From positions 99,302 through 163,301 of the forward strand of contig NZ_CAHP01000034.1 of assembly GCF_000294655.1 (NCBI RefSeq): a stretch of 64,000 nt of DNA. The letters are read 5' to 3'. Both the position numbers and the translations under genes were made by a program. Positions 53,280 through 63,491 of the stretch are shown here, piece by piece (positions within the stretch are counted from its first letter, which is position 1; every line of letters begins with the position of its first letter). The stretch is from Magnetospirillum molischianum DSM 120 (GTDB lineage: Bacteria > Pseudomonadota > Alphaproteobacteria > Rhodospirillales > Magnetospirillaceae). Under the pieces are notes generated by a model. That model was given only the letters and a program-made list of their open reading frames with translations. It was not told the DNA's origin and ran no database searches.

Positions 53280-53612
53280 CGACGACAAGGGGCCGAATAT
53301 GGCCCCTTGTCCCGACAACGGAACAAGACGACATCAAACCGGCAATCGATCTGTGGAAGATTTGAGGGCCGGCGAGGAACCGGCAATCCGAAATGCAGTT
53401 CCTCGCCGCCCTGGTCGATTCGCGCGTCGCAAGGGGGGGCTGCGGGGCGCGCGGATCGAGGTGCCTTTTCCGCCAGGGGGGATGGCGGAGTGGGCGAGAC
53501 GTTCGGGGAGCAGGGTGGACTGAAACTTCCCGTTCGTCTCTATGTAAATAGACTAATTCTTATTTGATGCATCTGCAACACATTTTTTGATCCCGCGAAC
53601 GGACCCACCGCC
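53280..53612. other. 333-bp gene-free stretch with three stem-loops
   Basis: No open frame here has coding character. From the left: a perfect 10-bp hairpin ACAAGGGGCC/GGCCCCTTGT (53285-53310) without a T-run, a GGCGAGGAAC/GTTCCTCGCC stem (53371-53380 with 53398-53407), and a 12-bp stem TCGATTCGCGCG/CGCGCGGATCGA (53415-53426 with 53448-53459, one G-U). The last 80 bp before rmuC are markedly AT-rich and could hold its promoter. The first hairpin probably ends the TCA operon transcript; the others are unexplained. Confidence 0.6.
53285..53310 (+). terminator. Hairpin after lpd
   Basis: ACAAGGGGCC and GGCCCCTTGT form a perfect 10-bp stem with a 6-nt loop five bases after the lpd stop. No T-run follows. 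Position suggests transcript end or protection for the TCA operon. Confidence 0.6.
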
Positions 53613-54980
53613 ATGATCGTCGAAATCGCCGCCGCCATCTCTGCCGGGGCGTCCCTTGTCACTTTGGTTGCCGTGTTGTGGACGGCGCGGCGCGGTGGCG
53701 AGGGGGCATCGGACAATCGGCTGGACTGGATCGAACGCAGTCTGCGTGAGGATTTCGCGGCTCAAGCCCGGCTGGGTCGGGAGGAAATCGGCGGCCAGAT
53801 TCGTGCCTTCCAGGCCGAGGCCCGTGCTGCCGCCGAGCGCACTCATACCGATCTGCGCCTGCTGATCGAACAAAAGTTGGCAGAGGCGCGCTCGGATCAG
53901 GCGGCGCAGGGGCGGGCGTTGCGGGAAGAAGTGGGGGCGGGACTGAAGCAGGTCGGCGACGGGCTGGCGGCAACCCTGCGCGAACGTCTCGATACCGTCT
54001 CTAAGGCGGTCACCGAACAGACCCGCACCGTTTCGGAACAGCTCGACCGTGTGCGCGGCGACAATGCCGCCAAGCTGGAACAGATGCGCCAGACCGTCGA
54101 TGAAAAGCTTCAGGGGACGCTGGAAAAGCGACTGGGCGAATCGTTTAAGCTGGTCAGCGACCGGCTGGAGCAGGTGCATAAGGGGCTGGGCGAGATGCAG
54201 ACCCTGGCCAGCGGTGTCGGCGATCTGAAGCGGGTGCTGACCAACGTCAAGACGCGGGGCACCTGGGGCGAAGTCCAACTGGGCGCACTTCTGGAGCAGA
54301 TTTTTCGCCAGGACCAGTTCATGCGCGAGGCTAATTGTTGCAAAGGCTCGGCCGAGCGAGTCGATTACGCGATCCGACTGCCGGGAAAGGGCGATGACGA
54401 ACCCGAAGTCTTGTTGCCGATCGATTCGAAATTCCCCAACGAGGATTACGAACGGCTTCAGCTTGCGGTTGAACGCGCCGATCCCGAGGCGGTCGAGGCC
54501 GCTGCCCGCGCCCTGGAAGCACGGGTTAAGGTCTGTGCCCGTGAAATCCGCAACAAATACATTAATCCGCCCGTCACCACTGACTTCGCGATCCTGTTTC
54601 TGCCGACCGAGGGTTTGTATGCGGAAGTCCTGCGCCGTCCTGGCCTGATCGATCTGATCCAGCGCGATTATAAGGTTGTCGCCGCCGGTCCAACCACGCT
54701 GGGGGCTATCCTTAACGCGGTGCAGATGGGATTCCGCACCATGGCGATCGAAAAGCGTTCCAGCGAGGTATGGGAGATCCTGGGCGCGGTTAAAACCGAG
54801 TTCGGCAAGTATGGCGAGGTGCTGGATAAGGTGCAGAAGAAGCTTCAGGAAGCGTCGAAGACAATTGATGACGTCGCGGTCAGGAAGCGCGCGATCGACC
54901 GCCAGCTTCGCTCGGTCGAGGCCGCCCCGGATAGCGGCCTCGCGGCCTTGCTGACATTCGACGATCCAGGCGAGGCGTAG
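53613..54980 (+). CDS. rmuC: RmuC-family protein linked to DNA recombination
   Basis: 455 residues: one N-terminal membrane helix (ISAGASLVTLVAVLWTA), a long coiled coil (about residues 35-190, rich in Glu/Gln/Arg) and a C-terminal restriction-endonuclease-like domain with TRGTWGEVQLGALLEQIF, VLLPIDSKFPNEDYERL and FAILFLPTEGLYAEVLRRP. RmuC was found as limiting inversion between short repeats in E. coli and is now often seen with anti-phage-like nuclease folds; its exact activity is unclear. No partner gene is next to it. Confidence 0.92.
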   Translation: MIVEIAAAISAGASLVTLVAVLWTARRGGEGASDNRLDWIERSLREDFAAQARLGREEIGGQIRAFQAEARAAAERTHTDLRLLIEQKLAEARSDQAAQGRALREEVGAGLKQVGDGLAATLRERLDTVSKAVTEQTRTVSEQLDRVRGDNAAKLEQMRQTVDEKLQGTLEKRLGESFKLVSDRLEQVHKGLGEMQTLASGVGDLKRVLTNVKTRGTWGEVQLGALLEQIFRQDQFMREANCCKGSAERVDYAIRLPGKGDDEPEVLLPIDSKFPNEDYERLQLAVERADPEAVEAAARALEARVKVCAREIRNKYINPPVTTDFAILFLPTEGLYAEVLRRPGLIDLIQRDYKVVAAGPTTLGAILNAVQMGFRTMAIEKRSSEVWEILGAVKTEFGKYGEVLDKVQKKLQEASKTIDDVAVRKRAIDRQLRSVEAAPDSGLAALLTFDDPGEA

Positions 54981-55048
54981 CGCCAAGCTGGACTGATCGG
55001 AACGGATCGTCGTGATCAGGGATAGGGTGGAGGAAAAGCGCCTCCGTT

Positions 55049-56695
55049 CTATCCCCCCGTTCTGAGAGTGCGGATTGTTGCGATCAGTCCGGCCGTCGAG
55101 GAATCGTGCGGGGTAACCGGCGTATCGCCTGACAGTTCGGGTAAAATCGCCTTGGCCAGCGCTTTGCCCAGTTCGACGCCCCATTGATCAAAGCTGTTGA
55201 TGTCCCAGATCACGCCCTGGACGAACACCTTGTGCTCGTACAGGGCCAGAAGCATCCCCAGCGTGCGGGGGTCGAGGCTGCGATAAAGCAAGGTGTTGCT
55301 GGGGCGGTTGCCGGGGAACAGCCGATGGGGAAGCTGGGCTTCCAACTCGGCCCCGGACAGCCCGGCTTTGGTCAGTTCGGCGCGGGCCTCGTCCTCGGTC
55401 TTGCCGCGCATCAGCGCCTCGGCCTGGGCCAGCACGTTCGATAGCAGCAGCAGATGGTGATTCCCCAGCGGATTGTGCGTTTCCGCCGAGGCGAGGAAAT
55501 CGCATGGAACCAAGCGGCTGCCTTGGTGGATCAACTGGTAGAAAGCGTGCTGGCCGTTGGTGCCCGGCTCGCCGAACAGGACGGGTCCAGTTGACCACGT
55601 TACCGGGTGACCGTCGCGGCTGGTCGATTTGCCGTTGCTTTCCATGTCGAGTTGCTGGAGATAGGCGGGCAAGCGGTGCAGATACTGATCGTAAGGCAGG
55701 ATCGCGATCGCTTCGGCTCCCAGGAAGTTGGCGTTCCACACCCCAACCAGAGCCAGCAGCACCGGCATGTTGGCCTCAAGCGGCGCGGTGCGGAAATGCT
55801 CGTCCATCGCATAGGCGCCGCCGAGCATCTCCTCGAAGCGGTCGAAGCCGATCGCCACCGCAATCGACAGGCCGATCGCCGACCACAGTGAATAGCGCCC
55901 GCCAACCCAATCCCAGAACTCGAACATGTTGGCGGTGTCGATCCCAAAGGCGGCGACGGCCTTGGCATTGGTCGATAGCGCGACGAAATGATGCTCGACC
56001 GCCGCCTCGCCCAGCGCCGAGACCAGCCAGTCGCGGGCGGTGCGGGCGTTGGCTAGCGTTTCCTGGGTGGTGAATGTCTTCGAGGCGACGATGAACAACG
56101 TCGTCTCGGGGGCGCACAGCTTCAGGATCTCTGCGGCGTGGGTGCCATCGACGTTCGACAGGAAGTGCACCGCCAGATCGGGGCGCTGATAGGATTTTAA
56201 CGCATCGGCCACCATCGCCGGTCCAAGGTCCGAACCGCCGATGCCGATATTGACGACATCGCGAATCGGCTTGCCGGTGGCTCCGCGCCAGGCGCCGCTG
56301 CGAACCCGCTCGGAGAATGTCTTCATCCGCGCCAGCACCGCCCGGATTTCGGGCATCACGTCAGTCCCGCCGACCCGGACTGGCCGGTCGGAGCGGTTGC
56401 GTAGCGCGACATGCAGCACCGAGCGGTGTTCGGTCAGATTGATCGGTTCCCCGCCGAACATCGCCTCGCGTGCGGCCTCCACCCCGGCTTGCCGGGCGAG
56501 GTCGAGCAGCAGGGCACGGGTTTCCCGATCAATTCGGTTCTTCGAATAATCAAGCAGCAGATCGTCGAGGCGAAGGGAGAAGGTGGCGAACCGATCCGGG
56601 TCGGTGGCGAACAGCTCGCGCATCGACGGGAGGGCCTTGGGGTCCGCTTTTTCCGTCAGAGCCTGCCAGGCCGGAAGTGTGGTGGGGTGGGTCAC
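55049..56695 (-). CDS. pgi: Glucose-6-phosphate isomerase
   Basis: 548 residues. It interconverts glucose-6-phosphate and fructose-6-phosphate. Family signatures: [58 protein letters not shown], and near the end [14 protein letters not shown]. Catalytic Glu and His lie in MESNGKS and [10 protein letters not shown]-type segments. Full length. Convergent with rmuC. Confidence 0.97.
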   Translation of the reverse strand: MTHPTTLPAWQALTEKADPKALPSMRELFATDPDRFATFSLRLDDLLLDYSKNRIDRETRALLLDLARQAGVEAAREAMFGGEPINLTEHRSVLHVALRNRSDRPVRVGGTDVMPEIRAVLARMKTFSERVRSGAWRGATGKPIRDVVNIGIGGSDLGPAMVADALKSYQRPDLAVHFLSNVDGTHAAEILKLCAPETTLFIVASKTFTTQETLANARTARDWLVSALGEAAVEHHFVALSTNAKAVAAFGIDTANMFEFWDWVGGRYSLWSAIGLSIAVAIGFDRFEEMLGGAYAMDEHFRTAPLEANMPVLLALVGVWNANFLGAEAIAILPYDQYLHRLPAYLQQLDMESNGKSTSRDGHPVTWSTGPVLFGEPGTNGQHAFYQLIHQGSRLVPCDFLASAETHNPLGNHHLLLLSNVLAQAEALMRGKTEDEARAELTKAGLSGAELEAQLPHRLFPGNRPSNTLLYRSLDPRTLGMLLALYEHKVFVQGVIWDINSFDQWGVELGKALAKAILPELSGDTPVTPHDSSTAGLIATIRTLRTGG

Positions 56696-56796
56696 GACGT
56701 CTCTCCCTACGAGCGTTCAACCGGGGCGGACTGTACTCCGGTTCGGCGTCGCTGTCGCCCGATTCGCTGCCGTGGCAGGGATAAAATAATCGTGAC

Positions 56797-56819
56797 GGCG
56801 GGGCGCTTGCGGCCCCGCC
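56797..56819 (-). terminator. Hairpin after mtnA
   Basis: GGCGGGGC (56797-56804) and GCCCCGCC (56812-56819) form an 8-bp stem 12 bp past the mtnA stop on the minus strand. The following minus-strand sequence (GTCACGATTATTTTATC) is AT-rich with a short T-run, so it is a fair terminator. Confidence 0.6.
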
Positions 56820-56830
56820 GATCCGGTGGT

Positions 56831-57931
56831 TTACCCGCGCTCGGGGAACAGCGCCTTTAGTTCCTCAGGGCTGGCCGGGCAAACGCCGCGCTCGGTGATC
56901 AGGCCGGTGATCAGGCGGGCAGGGGTGACGTCGAAGCCGTAATTGACCGCAGGCGAGCCGTCGGGGGTAACCTGGACTTCGGTGACGGTTCCGGCTTCGG
57001 TCTTGCCGAAGATATGGGTCTGCTCGCGGGCCGAGCGCTGCTCGATCGGGATTTCCTTTACCCCGTCGGCGACGGTCCAATCGATCGTCGGGCTGGGCAG
57101 GCCGACATAGAAGGGGACGTTGTTATCCTTCGCCGCCAGCGCCTTCAGATACGTGCCGATCTTGTTGCAGACGTCGCCATTGCGGGTGGTGCGGTCGGTG
57201 CCGACGATCACCAGATCGACCAGCCCGTGCTGCATCAGATGGCCGCCGGTATTGTCGGCGATCACGGTGTGGGGAACGCCGTGCCAGTTCAGTTCGCGCG
57301 CGGTCAGGCTGGCCCCCTGGTTGCGCGGGCGGGTCTCATCGACCCAGACATGGATCGGAATGCCGGCGTTGAACGCCTTGTAGACCGGGGCCAGCGCGGT
57401 GCCCCAATCGACGGTAGCCAGCCAGCCGGCATTGCAATGGGTCAGCAGGTTGATCCGTTCACCGCCCGCCGCCTGCTTCTTTGCCCACAGATCGGCGATG
57501 ATGCGGCAGCCGTTATCGCCCAGCGCGCTGTTCATCGCGGCGTCTTCGTCGCAGATCTCGGCGGCGCGGGCATAGGCGGCGGCGATACGATCCGCGACCG
57601 GCAACGGCGACAAGGCGGCGATCATCTCGTCCAGCGCCCATTTCAGATTGATCGCGGTCGGGCGGGTGGCGTGCAGGCGCGCATAGGCGGCGGCCAGACC
57701 GGCGTCGGTGGCATCCTCGCGGGTGGCCAGCGCCATGCCATAGGCGGCGGCGGCGCCAATCAACGGCGCACCGCGTACCCACATGTCGCGGATCGCGGTC
57801 TCGGCATCGGCCAGAGAGCGGAGGGTCAAGACAACGAAATCGTGCGGGAGACGGGTCTGGTCGATGATCTCGACCCCAATGCCGTCGGAGGCAAGCCAGA
57901 TGGTGCGGTAGGATACGCCGTCGATTCTCAT
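56831..57931 (-). CDS. mtnA: 5-Methylthioribose-1-phosphate isomerase
   Basis: 366 residues, in the eIF2B-alpha-like isomerase family. Motifs: [18 protein letters not shown] with the substrate loop, [19 protein letters not shown] with the active Cys, [39 protein letters not shown] with the catalytic Asp, and [14 protein letters not shown]. It isomerises methylthioribose-1-phosphate to the ribulose form. No mtnP, mtnK or other salvage gene is next to it. In Rhodospirillum rubrum MtnA feeds an isoprenoid-linked shunt rather than the classic salvage cycle. It is divergent from cmk. Confidence 0.94.
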   Translation of the reverse strand: MRIDGVSYRTIWLASDGIGVEIIDQTRLPHDFVVLTLRSLADAETAIRDMWVRGAPLIGAAAAYGMALATREDATDAGLAAAYARLHATRPTAINLKWALDEMIAALSPLPVADRIAAAYARAAEICDEDAAMNSALGDNGCRIIADLWAKKQAAGGERINLLTHCNAGWLATVDWGTALAPVYKAFNAGIPIHVWVDETRPRNQGASLTARELNWHGVPHTVIADNTGGHLMQHGLVDLVIVGTDRTTRNGDVCNKIGTYLKALAAKDNNVPFYVGLPSPTIDWTVADGVKEIPIEQRSAREQTHIFGKTEAGTVTEVQVTPDGSPAVNYGFDVTPARLITGLITERGVCPASPEELKALFPERG

Positions 57932-58053
57932 GTTTTCCCCCGGTCCTGACGAAGGGGGGGACTGTAGCCCATGGTCCCGGCGGTGGACAAGAGGGGGTGG
58001 CGGCGAGTAAACGACGGTTCTGCGCGACATAAGGAATAAAGGGAGGTCGGCTC

Positions 58054-58698
58054 GTGACCATCATCGCCATCGACGGCCCGGCGGCCGCGGGGAAAGGAAC
58101 CCTGGCCCGGCGGCTGGCTGCTGAACTGGGCTTCGACTATCTCGATACCGGGCTGATCTACCGGGCGGTCGGGATGAATCTGCGTCGGGGCGGAACCGAT
58201 CCGGCCGACGAGGCGGCGGCCGAGGCGGCGGCTTTGGCCCTGGTGCCCAGCGATCTGGCCGCCTCGGATCTGCGTGGCGACGATGCGGCCCAGGCGGCGT
58301 CGAAGGTCGCGGCGATTCCCGGCGTTCGTGCCGCGTTGCTGGAGTTCCAGCGTCGCTTCGCCCACACCCCTCCAGGAGGAAAAGGCGCGGTGCTGGATGG
58401 GCGCGATATCGGGACCGTGGTCTGCCCCGACGCCGAGGTGAAGCTGTTCGTTACCGCTTCCCTGGAAAAGCGGGCCGAGCGACGGCTGAAGGAGTTGCAG
58501 GCGGCGGGCCGTGGAGGTATACAGAGCGCCGTCCTTGCCGACATGAAGGAACGCGACGATCGCGACCGTAACAGGTCCGTCGCTCCCCTAAGGCCGGCGG
58601 ATGGCGCCATCGTACTGGATACCTCGGATCTCGACGCCGATCAGGCTTTCGCCCTCGCGCTGTCATCCGTCCGAAGTGGTGTTCCGGTATTACGCTAG
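58054..58698 (+). CDS. cmk: Cytidylate kinase
   Basis: 214 residues. It phosphorylates CMP and dCMP. P-loop [75 protein letters not shown] near the lid, all family hallmarks. Begins with GTG behind GGGAGG at good spacing. It precedes rpsA, the usual cmk-rpsA pairing. Confidence 0.97.
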   Translation: MTIIAIDGPAAAGKGTLARRLAAELGFDYLDTGLIYRAVGMNLRRGGTDPADEAAAEAAALALVPSDLAASDLRGDDAAQAASKVAAIPGVRAALLEFQRRFAHTPPGGKGAVLDGRDIGTVVCPDAEVKLFVTASLEKRAERRLKELQAAGRGGIQSAVLADMKERDDRDRNRSVAPLRPADGAIVLDTSDLDADQAFALALSSVRSGVPVLR

Positions 58699-58849
58699 AC
58701 CGGCGTCTGCAAAAGTTTCGCCCGCCGTCCGGGGTTCGCCTGGGCGGTGGGTTTCGTTTGCTTCGGGAGAGCGTCCCCCACGCTTGAAAAGACCGCCGGA
58801 GACAACCGGCTGGCCAGTAACAAAACGACTCGAAAGGAACTTCAACTCC

Positions 58850-60550
58850 ATGACCAATTCCCCCATTGACGCGGGCGATGATTTCGCCTCCCTGCTCGAC
58901 GAGACGCTGGGCGTCGGCGGCACGTTCGAAGGCTCGGTGATCCGTGGCCTGATCGTCAACATCGACGGTGACCATGCGGTGATCGATGTCGGCCTCAAGT
59001 CCGAAGGCCGCGTCCCGCTGAAGGAATTCGCTACCGCTGGCCGTGCCGCCGAGATTAAGGCTGGCGACCGCGTGGACGTTTTCATCGAGCGCTATGAGGA
59101 CAAGAACGGCGAAGTCGTTCTGTCGCGCGAGAAGGCGAAGCGCGAAGAAGCCTGGACCCTGCTCGAGAAGTCGTTCCAGGACCAGCAGCGCGTCAACGGC
59201 GTCATCTTCGGTCGGGTCAAGGGCGGCTTCACCGTCGATCTGTCCGGCGCGGTGGCCTTCCTGCCCGGTTCGCAGGTCGATATCCGTCCCGTCCGCGACA
59301 TCACCCCGCTGCTCGGCACCACCCAGCCGTTCCAGATCCTCAAGATGGACCGCTCGCGCGGCAACATCGTCGTGTCGCGTCGCGCCGTTCTCGAAGAGAC
59401 CCGCGCCGAACAGCGCAGCGAGTTGATCGAGAACCTGAAGGAAGGCCAGATCCTCGAAGGCGTGGTCAAGAACATCACCGATTACGGTGCGTTCGTCGAT
59501 CTCGGCGGCGTCGATGGTCTGCTCCACGTCACCGACATCGCCTGGAAGCGCATCAACCATCCGTCCGAGGCGCTGCATATCGGCCAGACCGTCCGCGTTC
59601 AGGTCATCCGCTTCAACCCGGAAACCCAGCGCATTTCCCTCGGCATCAAGCAGCTTGACGCCGATCCGTGGGAGGGTGTCGAAGCCAAGTACCCGGTCAG
59701 CGCCAAGTTCACCGGCCGTGTCACCAACATCACCGATTACGGCGCGTTCGTCGAGCTGGAGCCCGGTGTCGAAGGTCTGGTCCACGTCTCCGAGATGTCC
59801 TGGACCAAGAAGAACGTCCACCCCGGCAAGATCGTTTCGACCTCGCAGGAAGTCGAAGTTATGGTGCTGGACGTCGATCCGCAGAAGCGCCGTATCAGCC
59901 TCGGCCTGAAGCAGACCATTTCCAACCCGTGGGAAAGCTTCCTCGAGCGCTTCCCGGCGGGCACCTCCGTTGAAGGCGAGATCAAGAACATCACCGAATT
60001 CGGTCTGTTCATCGGTCTGCCCGGCGATATCGATGGCATGGTTCACATGTCCGATCTCGATTGGGAAAAGCCCGGCGACGCCGCCATTCAGGACTTCAAG
60101 AAGGGCGATGTGGTCAAGGCGAAGGTTCTCGACGTTGACGTCGAGAAGGAACGCATCAGCCTCGGCATCAAGCAGCTGTCGTCGGATCCGTTCCATGACG
60201 CCATTGCTTCGATCAAGAAGGGTGACGTCGTGACCTGCACGGTGACCCACGTCACCGAAAACGGTATCGAAGTCACCGTCGAGGGCCTCACCGGCTTCAT
60301 CCGCAAGAGCGACCTGTCGCGCGAGCGGTCGGAGCAGCGTCCCGAGCGTTTCGCCATCGGCGAAAAGATCGACGCCAAGGTCACCGCGCTCGAAAAGGGT
60401 GCCCGCAAGGTCAGCCTGTCGATCAAGGCCCGCGAAGTCGAAGAAGAGAAGCAGGCGATGGCCGAGTACGGTTCGTCCGACTCGGGCGCTTCGCTCGGCG
60501 ACATTCTCGGTGCCGCCATGCGCAAGGCTCAGGCGAGCGAAGACAAGTAG
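58850..60550 (+). CDS. rpsA: 30S ribosomal protein S1
   Basis: 566 residues built from six S1 RNA-binding repeats. Clear copies include GTFEGSVIRGLIVNIDGDHA, NGVIFGRVKGGFTVDLSG, EGVVKNITDYGAFVDLGGVD, TGRVTNITDYGAFVELEPGV, EGEIKNITEFGLFIGLPGDI and CTVTHVTENGIEVTVEGLTG. S1 captures mRNA on the small subunit. The ATG at 58850 follows AAAGGAAC. The open frame runs upstream into cmk but without similarity. Expected to be highly expressed; a strong terminator follows. Confidence 0.98.
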   Translation: MTNSPIDAGDDFASLLDETLGVGGTFEGSVIRGLIVNIDGDHAVIDVGLKSEGRVPLKEFATAGRAAEIKAGDRVDVFIERYEDKNGEVVLSREKAKREEAWTLLEKSFQDQQRVNGVIFGRVKGGFTVDLSGAVAFLPGSQVDIRPVRDITPLLGTTQPFQILKMDRSRGNIVVSRRAVLEETRAEQRSELIENLKEGQILEGVVKNITDYGAFVDLGGVDGLLHVTDIAWKRINHPSEALHIGQTVRVQVIRFNPETQRISLGIKQLDADPWEGVEAKYPVSAKFTGRVTNITDYGAFVELEPGVEGLVHVSEMSWTKKNVHPGKIVSTSQEVEVMVLDVDPQKRRISLGLKQTISNPWESFLERFPAGTSVEGEIKNITEFGLFIGLPGDIDGMVHMSDLDWEKPGDAAIQDFKKGDVVKAKVLDVDVEKERISLGIKQLSSDPFHDAIASIKKGDVVTCTVTHVTENGIEVTVEGLTGFIRKSDLSRERSEQRPERFAIGEKIDAKVTALEKGARKVSLSIKAREVEEEKQAMAEYGSSDSGASLGDILGAAMRKAQASEDK

Positions 60551-60581
60551 TCTTTGCCGCCAAGGCTTGTGCCAGACGATG

Positions 60582-60616
60582 AAGGCCCGGAACCGCAAGG
60601 TTCCGGGCCTTTTTCC
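60582..60616 (+). terminator. Strong intrinsic terminator of rpsA
   Basis: AAGGCCCGGAACC (60582-60594) pairs perfectly with GGTTCCGGGCCTT (60599-60611) over GCAA, a stable tetraloop, and runs into a T-tract ending TTTTTCC. It lies between rpsA and the convergent tldD. Confidence 0.94.
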
Positions 60617-60640
60617 TTGGGATCGAATCCTGTCCCGAAA

Positions 60641-62074
60641 CTACACCGCCGTTCCGCCGACGGTCAGCCCGTCGATGCGCAGGGTCGGCTGACCGACACC
60701 GACAGGGACGCCCTGGCCGTCCTTGCCACAGGTGCCGATACCGGGATCGAGGGCAAGATCGTTCCCGACCATCATGACGCGGCTCATCGCGTCGGGGCCG
60801 TTGCCGATCAGGGTCGCGCCCTTGACGGCGGGTCCGATCTTGCCGTTTTCGATCAAGTAAGCCTCGGAGGCGGAGAACACGAACTTGCCGTTGGTGATGT
60901 CAACCTGACCACCGCCGAAATTAACGGCGTACAGGCCGCGTTTAACCGAGGCGAGGATTTCCGCCGGGTCGGCATCGCCGCCCAGCATAAAGGTGTTGGT
61001 CATGCGGGGGATCGGGGCATGGGCGAAAGATTGGCGGCGTCCGTTGCCGGTGGCGGCGACTCCCATCAGCCGGGCATTGAGCCGGTCCTGGAGATAGCCG
61101 GTGAGGATGCCGTCCTCGATCAGAACCGTCCGGCCCGACGGGGTGCCTTCGTCATCGATCGAGATCGATCCGCGCCGGTCGGGCAGGGTGCCATCATCGA
61201 CCACGGTGACGCCGCGGGCCGCGACGCGTTCGCCGATCCGACCGGAAAAGGCCGAGGTTTCCTTGCGGTTGAAGTCGCCTTCTAGCCCGTGACCGACCGC
61301 TTCATGCAGCATCACGCCCGGCCAGCCCGGCCCCAGAACCACCGGCATTTCACCGGCGGGGGCGGGAATCGACCCCAGATTGACGTCGGCTTGCCGCAGG
61401 GCTTCATCGACGCTGTTCCGCCATGTCGCGGCGGAGGTAACGCTGTCATAGCCGACCCGGCCGCCCAGGCCGTGACCGCCAGTTTCCATCCGTTCGCCTT
61501 CCGATAGCACAATGCTGACGTTCAGCCGCACCATGGGCCGGATGTCGGCGGCCAGCGAGCCGTCGCTCCGCAGGATCGCGACCGCCTGCCATGAGCCGGA
61601 CAACGAAGCCGATACCTGGGTCACGCGGGGATCGCGAGCGCGGGCATAGGCATCGATTTCGCCCAGCAGAGCGACCTTTGCTTCGAACCCCATCTGGGTC
61701 AACGGGTTGAAATCGGCATAGAGCCGGCGTCCGGTCCCGACCGGAGCGGCGGCCAGATGGCCGGAATGACCGCCGCGAACCGCCGTTACGGTGGCGGCGG
61801 CGCGGGCGATCGCCTCTTCGCTGAGGTCGGAACCGTGAGCGTAGCCGTGGGCTTCGCCTGCGACCGCCCGTAAACCGAACCCGTGGGCAGTATCGAAATT
61901 GGCGCTCTTGATCCGGCCATCGTCGAGAACCACTGTCTCCGACTGGCGATATTCCAGAAACAACTCGCCGTCATCGGCTCCGGCCAGGGCGTCGGCGACA
62001 ATTCGGGTCAGACGGGACCGGTCGAGACCGGCGCGGACAAAGAGCAGGTCGTGAGCCTGAGCGGCGTGGGGCAT
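60641..62074 (-). CDS. tldD: TldD metalloprotease subunit
   Basis: 477 residues. TldD with TldE/PmbA forms a heterodimeric zinc protease that cleaves unfolded peptides and matures microcin-type peptides. The zinc motif HEAVGHGLEGDFNRK contains HExxxH; other family parts are FLEYRQSETVVLDDGRIKSA, GRGSISIDDEGTPS-like, and GNGPDAMSRVMMVGNDLALD. The start ATG at 62074 was chosen because upstream codons have no similarity. tldE is not in the window. Confidence 0.95.
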   Translation of the reverse strand: MPHAAQAHDLLFVRAGLDRSRLTRIVADALAGADDGELFLEYRQSETVVLDDGRIKSANFDTAHGFGLRAVAGEAHGYAHGSDLSEEAIARAAATVTAVRGGHSGHLAAAPVGTGRRLYADFNPLTQMGFEAKVALLGEIDAYARARDPRVTQVSASLSGSWQAVAILRSDGSLAADIRPMVRLNVSIVLSEGERMETGGHGLGGRVGYDSVTSAATWRNSVDEALRQADVNLGSIPAPAGEMPVVLGPGWPGVMLHEAVGHGLEGDFNRKETSAFSGRIGERVAARGVTVVDDGTLPDRRGSISIDDEGTPSGRTVLIEDGILTGYLQDRLNARLMGVAATGNGRRQSFAHAPIPRMTNTFMLGGDADPAEILASVKRGLYAVNFGGGQVDITNGKFVFSASEAYLIENGKIGPAVKGATLIGNGPDAMSRVMMVGNDLALDPGIGTCGKDGQGVPVGVGQPTLRIDGLTVGGTAV

Positions 62075-62186
62075 GGGAACTCCGGCAGTGACGGGACGGT
62101 GACGTTTAGATGTGGTGATTGGCAGAAGGGCGGGAAGTGTGTAAAGGTTTCCACCTAGAACATCCATCATTAGGGATATATGGGCA

Positions 62187-63479
62187 ATGGCCGAGGCTCT
62201 GCCACTCCGACCGATTGCCATGCGCGAGCATGCGCAGCGCCGTATCCTGGCGGGAGAAATCCACGCCCGCCCCTTCGACCTGTTGTCGAGTCCGTTGCGC
62301 GTCTCCCATTTGGCGCTGGTCCATGCCGATGCCGCTGCCGAGCGCGCGCATCTGTCGGAATTGCTGGCCGCTAACGGTGCCGAGCTTTTGGCCTCGGAAA
62401 GCAATTATTTCAGTCGCGAACTGGGCGGTTTCCGCCTGCGGTGGGAGCGCCACAGCGAATTCTCGACCTATACGGTATCGCGGAGCGATCCCTTTACCGC
62501 GCCGTTCGAGGTCACCGCGCTGGATCTGCTGCCGGTCGGCTGGTTGGAAGCGCTGCCGGGAGAATTGCTGGCTGCCGTCCATGTGGCAGCAAACCGGAAT
62601 CTGGCCGACGATCTGGCACCGCAGTTCGGCGGTAATCCGATGGTCGGCAGTAAGGTGGCTGGCGGCAATGGCGAATTGTGGACCGATTTCCGCCTGCATT
62701 GCGACGGATTCGGTCGGGTTATTCTACGCGATTTCGGCCTCAGCCCCAGCCAGACCGGGCGGTTGGTGCAGCGGGTCTTGGAAATCGAGACCTATCGGAT
62801 GATGGCTCTGCTGGCCTTTCCGCTCGCCCGCTATGCCAATAACGAGACTGGCCGGATCGACCGCGAGCTGGCCGATATCGTTACCCAATTGGCCGATCCC
62901 GGCGTGGTGCAGAACGATCGCGATCTGCTGGAAAGCCTGACCCGTCTGGCTGCCGAGGCAGAACAGCTGGATGCCACCACTAGTTTTCGCCTTGCCGCCG
63001 CCAAGGCGTATTTCAACATAGTCAAATCGCGAATCAGCGAATTACGCGAGGAACGGATCGTCGGCTTGCAGACGATCACCGAATTCACCGAACGTCGTCT
63101 CGGTCCGGCGATGAAAACCTGCGAGGCCGCGGCTCGTCGCCAACAATCACTGGCGACACGGGTATCGCGCGCCGGCGATTTGCTGCGGACGCGGGTCGAT
63201 ATCGCCCTCGAAGAAAAGAACCGCGATCTGTTGAGGTCGATGAACCGCCGTGCCGAGATGCAGCTTCGCCTGCAACAGACGGTCGAAGGCTTGTCGGTGG
63301 TCGCGATCACCTATTATTTGCTGGGGGTGATTGGTTATCTCGTCCGCGGGCTGACCGATATCGGTGTTCCTCTTCGTTTCGATTTCGTCGAGTTGATCGC
63401 GGTGCCGGTGGTTGCCGGAGCGGTGTGGCTGGGGGTGCGCCGTCTGCGCAAGGCTCTGGCGGATCAGCACAAGGAATAG
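62187..63479 (+). CDS. DUF3422-family membrane protein
   Basis: 430 residues. The family start is recognisable: REHAQRRILAGEIHARPFD ... SHLALVHADAAAERAHLSEL, and RWERHSEFSTYTVSR. A central helical region follows, with QTITEFTERRLGPAMKTCEA and SRAGDLLRTRVDIALEEKN, then two C-terminal membrane helices (VVAITYYLLGVIGYLVRGL and LIAVPVVAGAVWLGV). The layout is reminiscent of membrane proteins with a cytoplasmic coiled coil. No function is established. It starts 113 bp from the tldD start, in the opposite direction. Confidence 0.85.
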   Translation: MAEALPLRPIAMREHAQRRILAGEIHARPFDLLSSPLRVSHLALVHADAAAERAHLSELLAANGAELLASESNYFSRELGGFRLRWERHSEFSTYTVSRSDPFTAPFEVTALDLLPVGWLEALPGELLAAVHVAANRNLADDLAPQFGGNPMVGSKVAGGNGELWTDFRLHCDGFGRVILRDFGLSPSQTGRLVQRVLEIETYRMMALLAFPLARYANNETGRIDRELADIVTQLADPGVVQNDRDLLESLTRLAAEAEQLDATTSFRLAAAKAYFNIVKSRISELREERIVGLQTITEFTERRLGPAMKTCEAAARRQQSLATRVSRAGDLLRTRVDIALEEKNRDLLRSMNRRAEMQLRLQQTVEGLSVVAITYYLLGVIGYLVRGLTDIGVPLRFDFVELIAVPVVAGAVWLGVRRLRKALADQHKE

Positions 63480-63491
63480 AGGGATACCCTT

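Noticed and set aside
53475-53530. GGATGGCGGAGTGG resembling the 5' end of a Ser or Leu tRNA
   Set aside because: No matching acceptor end, anticodon arm or TTCGAnnC loop follows within tRNA distance on either strand.
59400-60300. Tandem repeats within rpsA
   Set aside because: The near-repeats such as NITDYGAFV are the expected S1 domain duplications, not a DNA repeat element.
58451-60598. 700-residue open frame opposite rpsA
   Set aside because: It reflects the strong codon bias and repeats of the S1 gene; no motif in the antisense translation.
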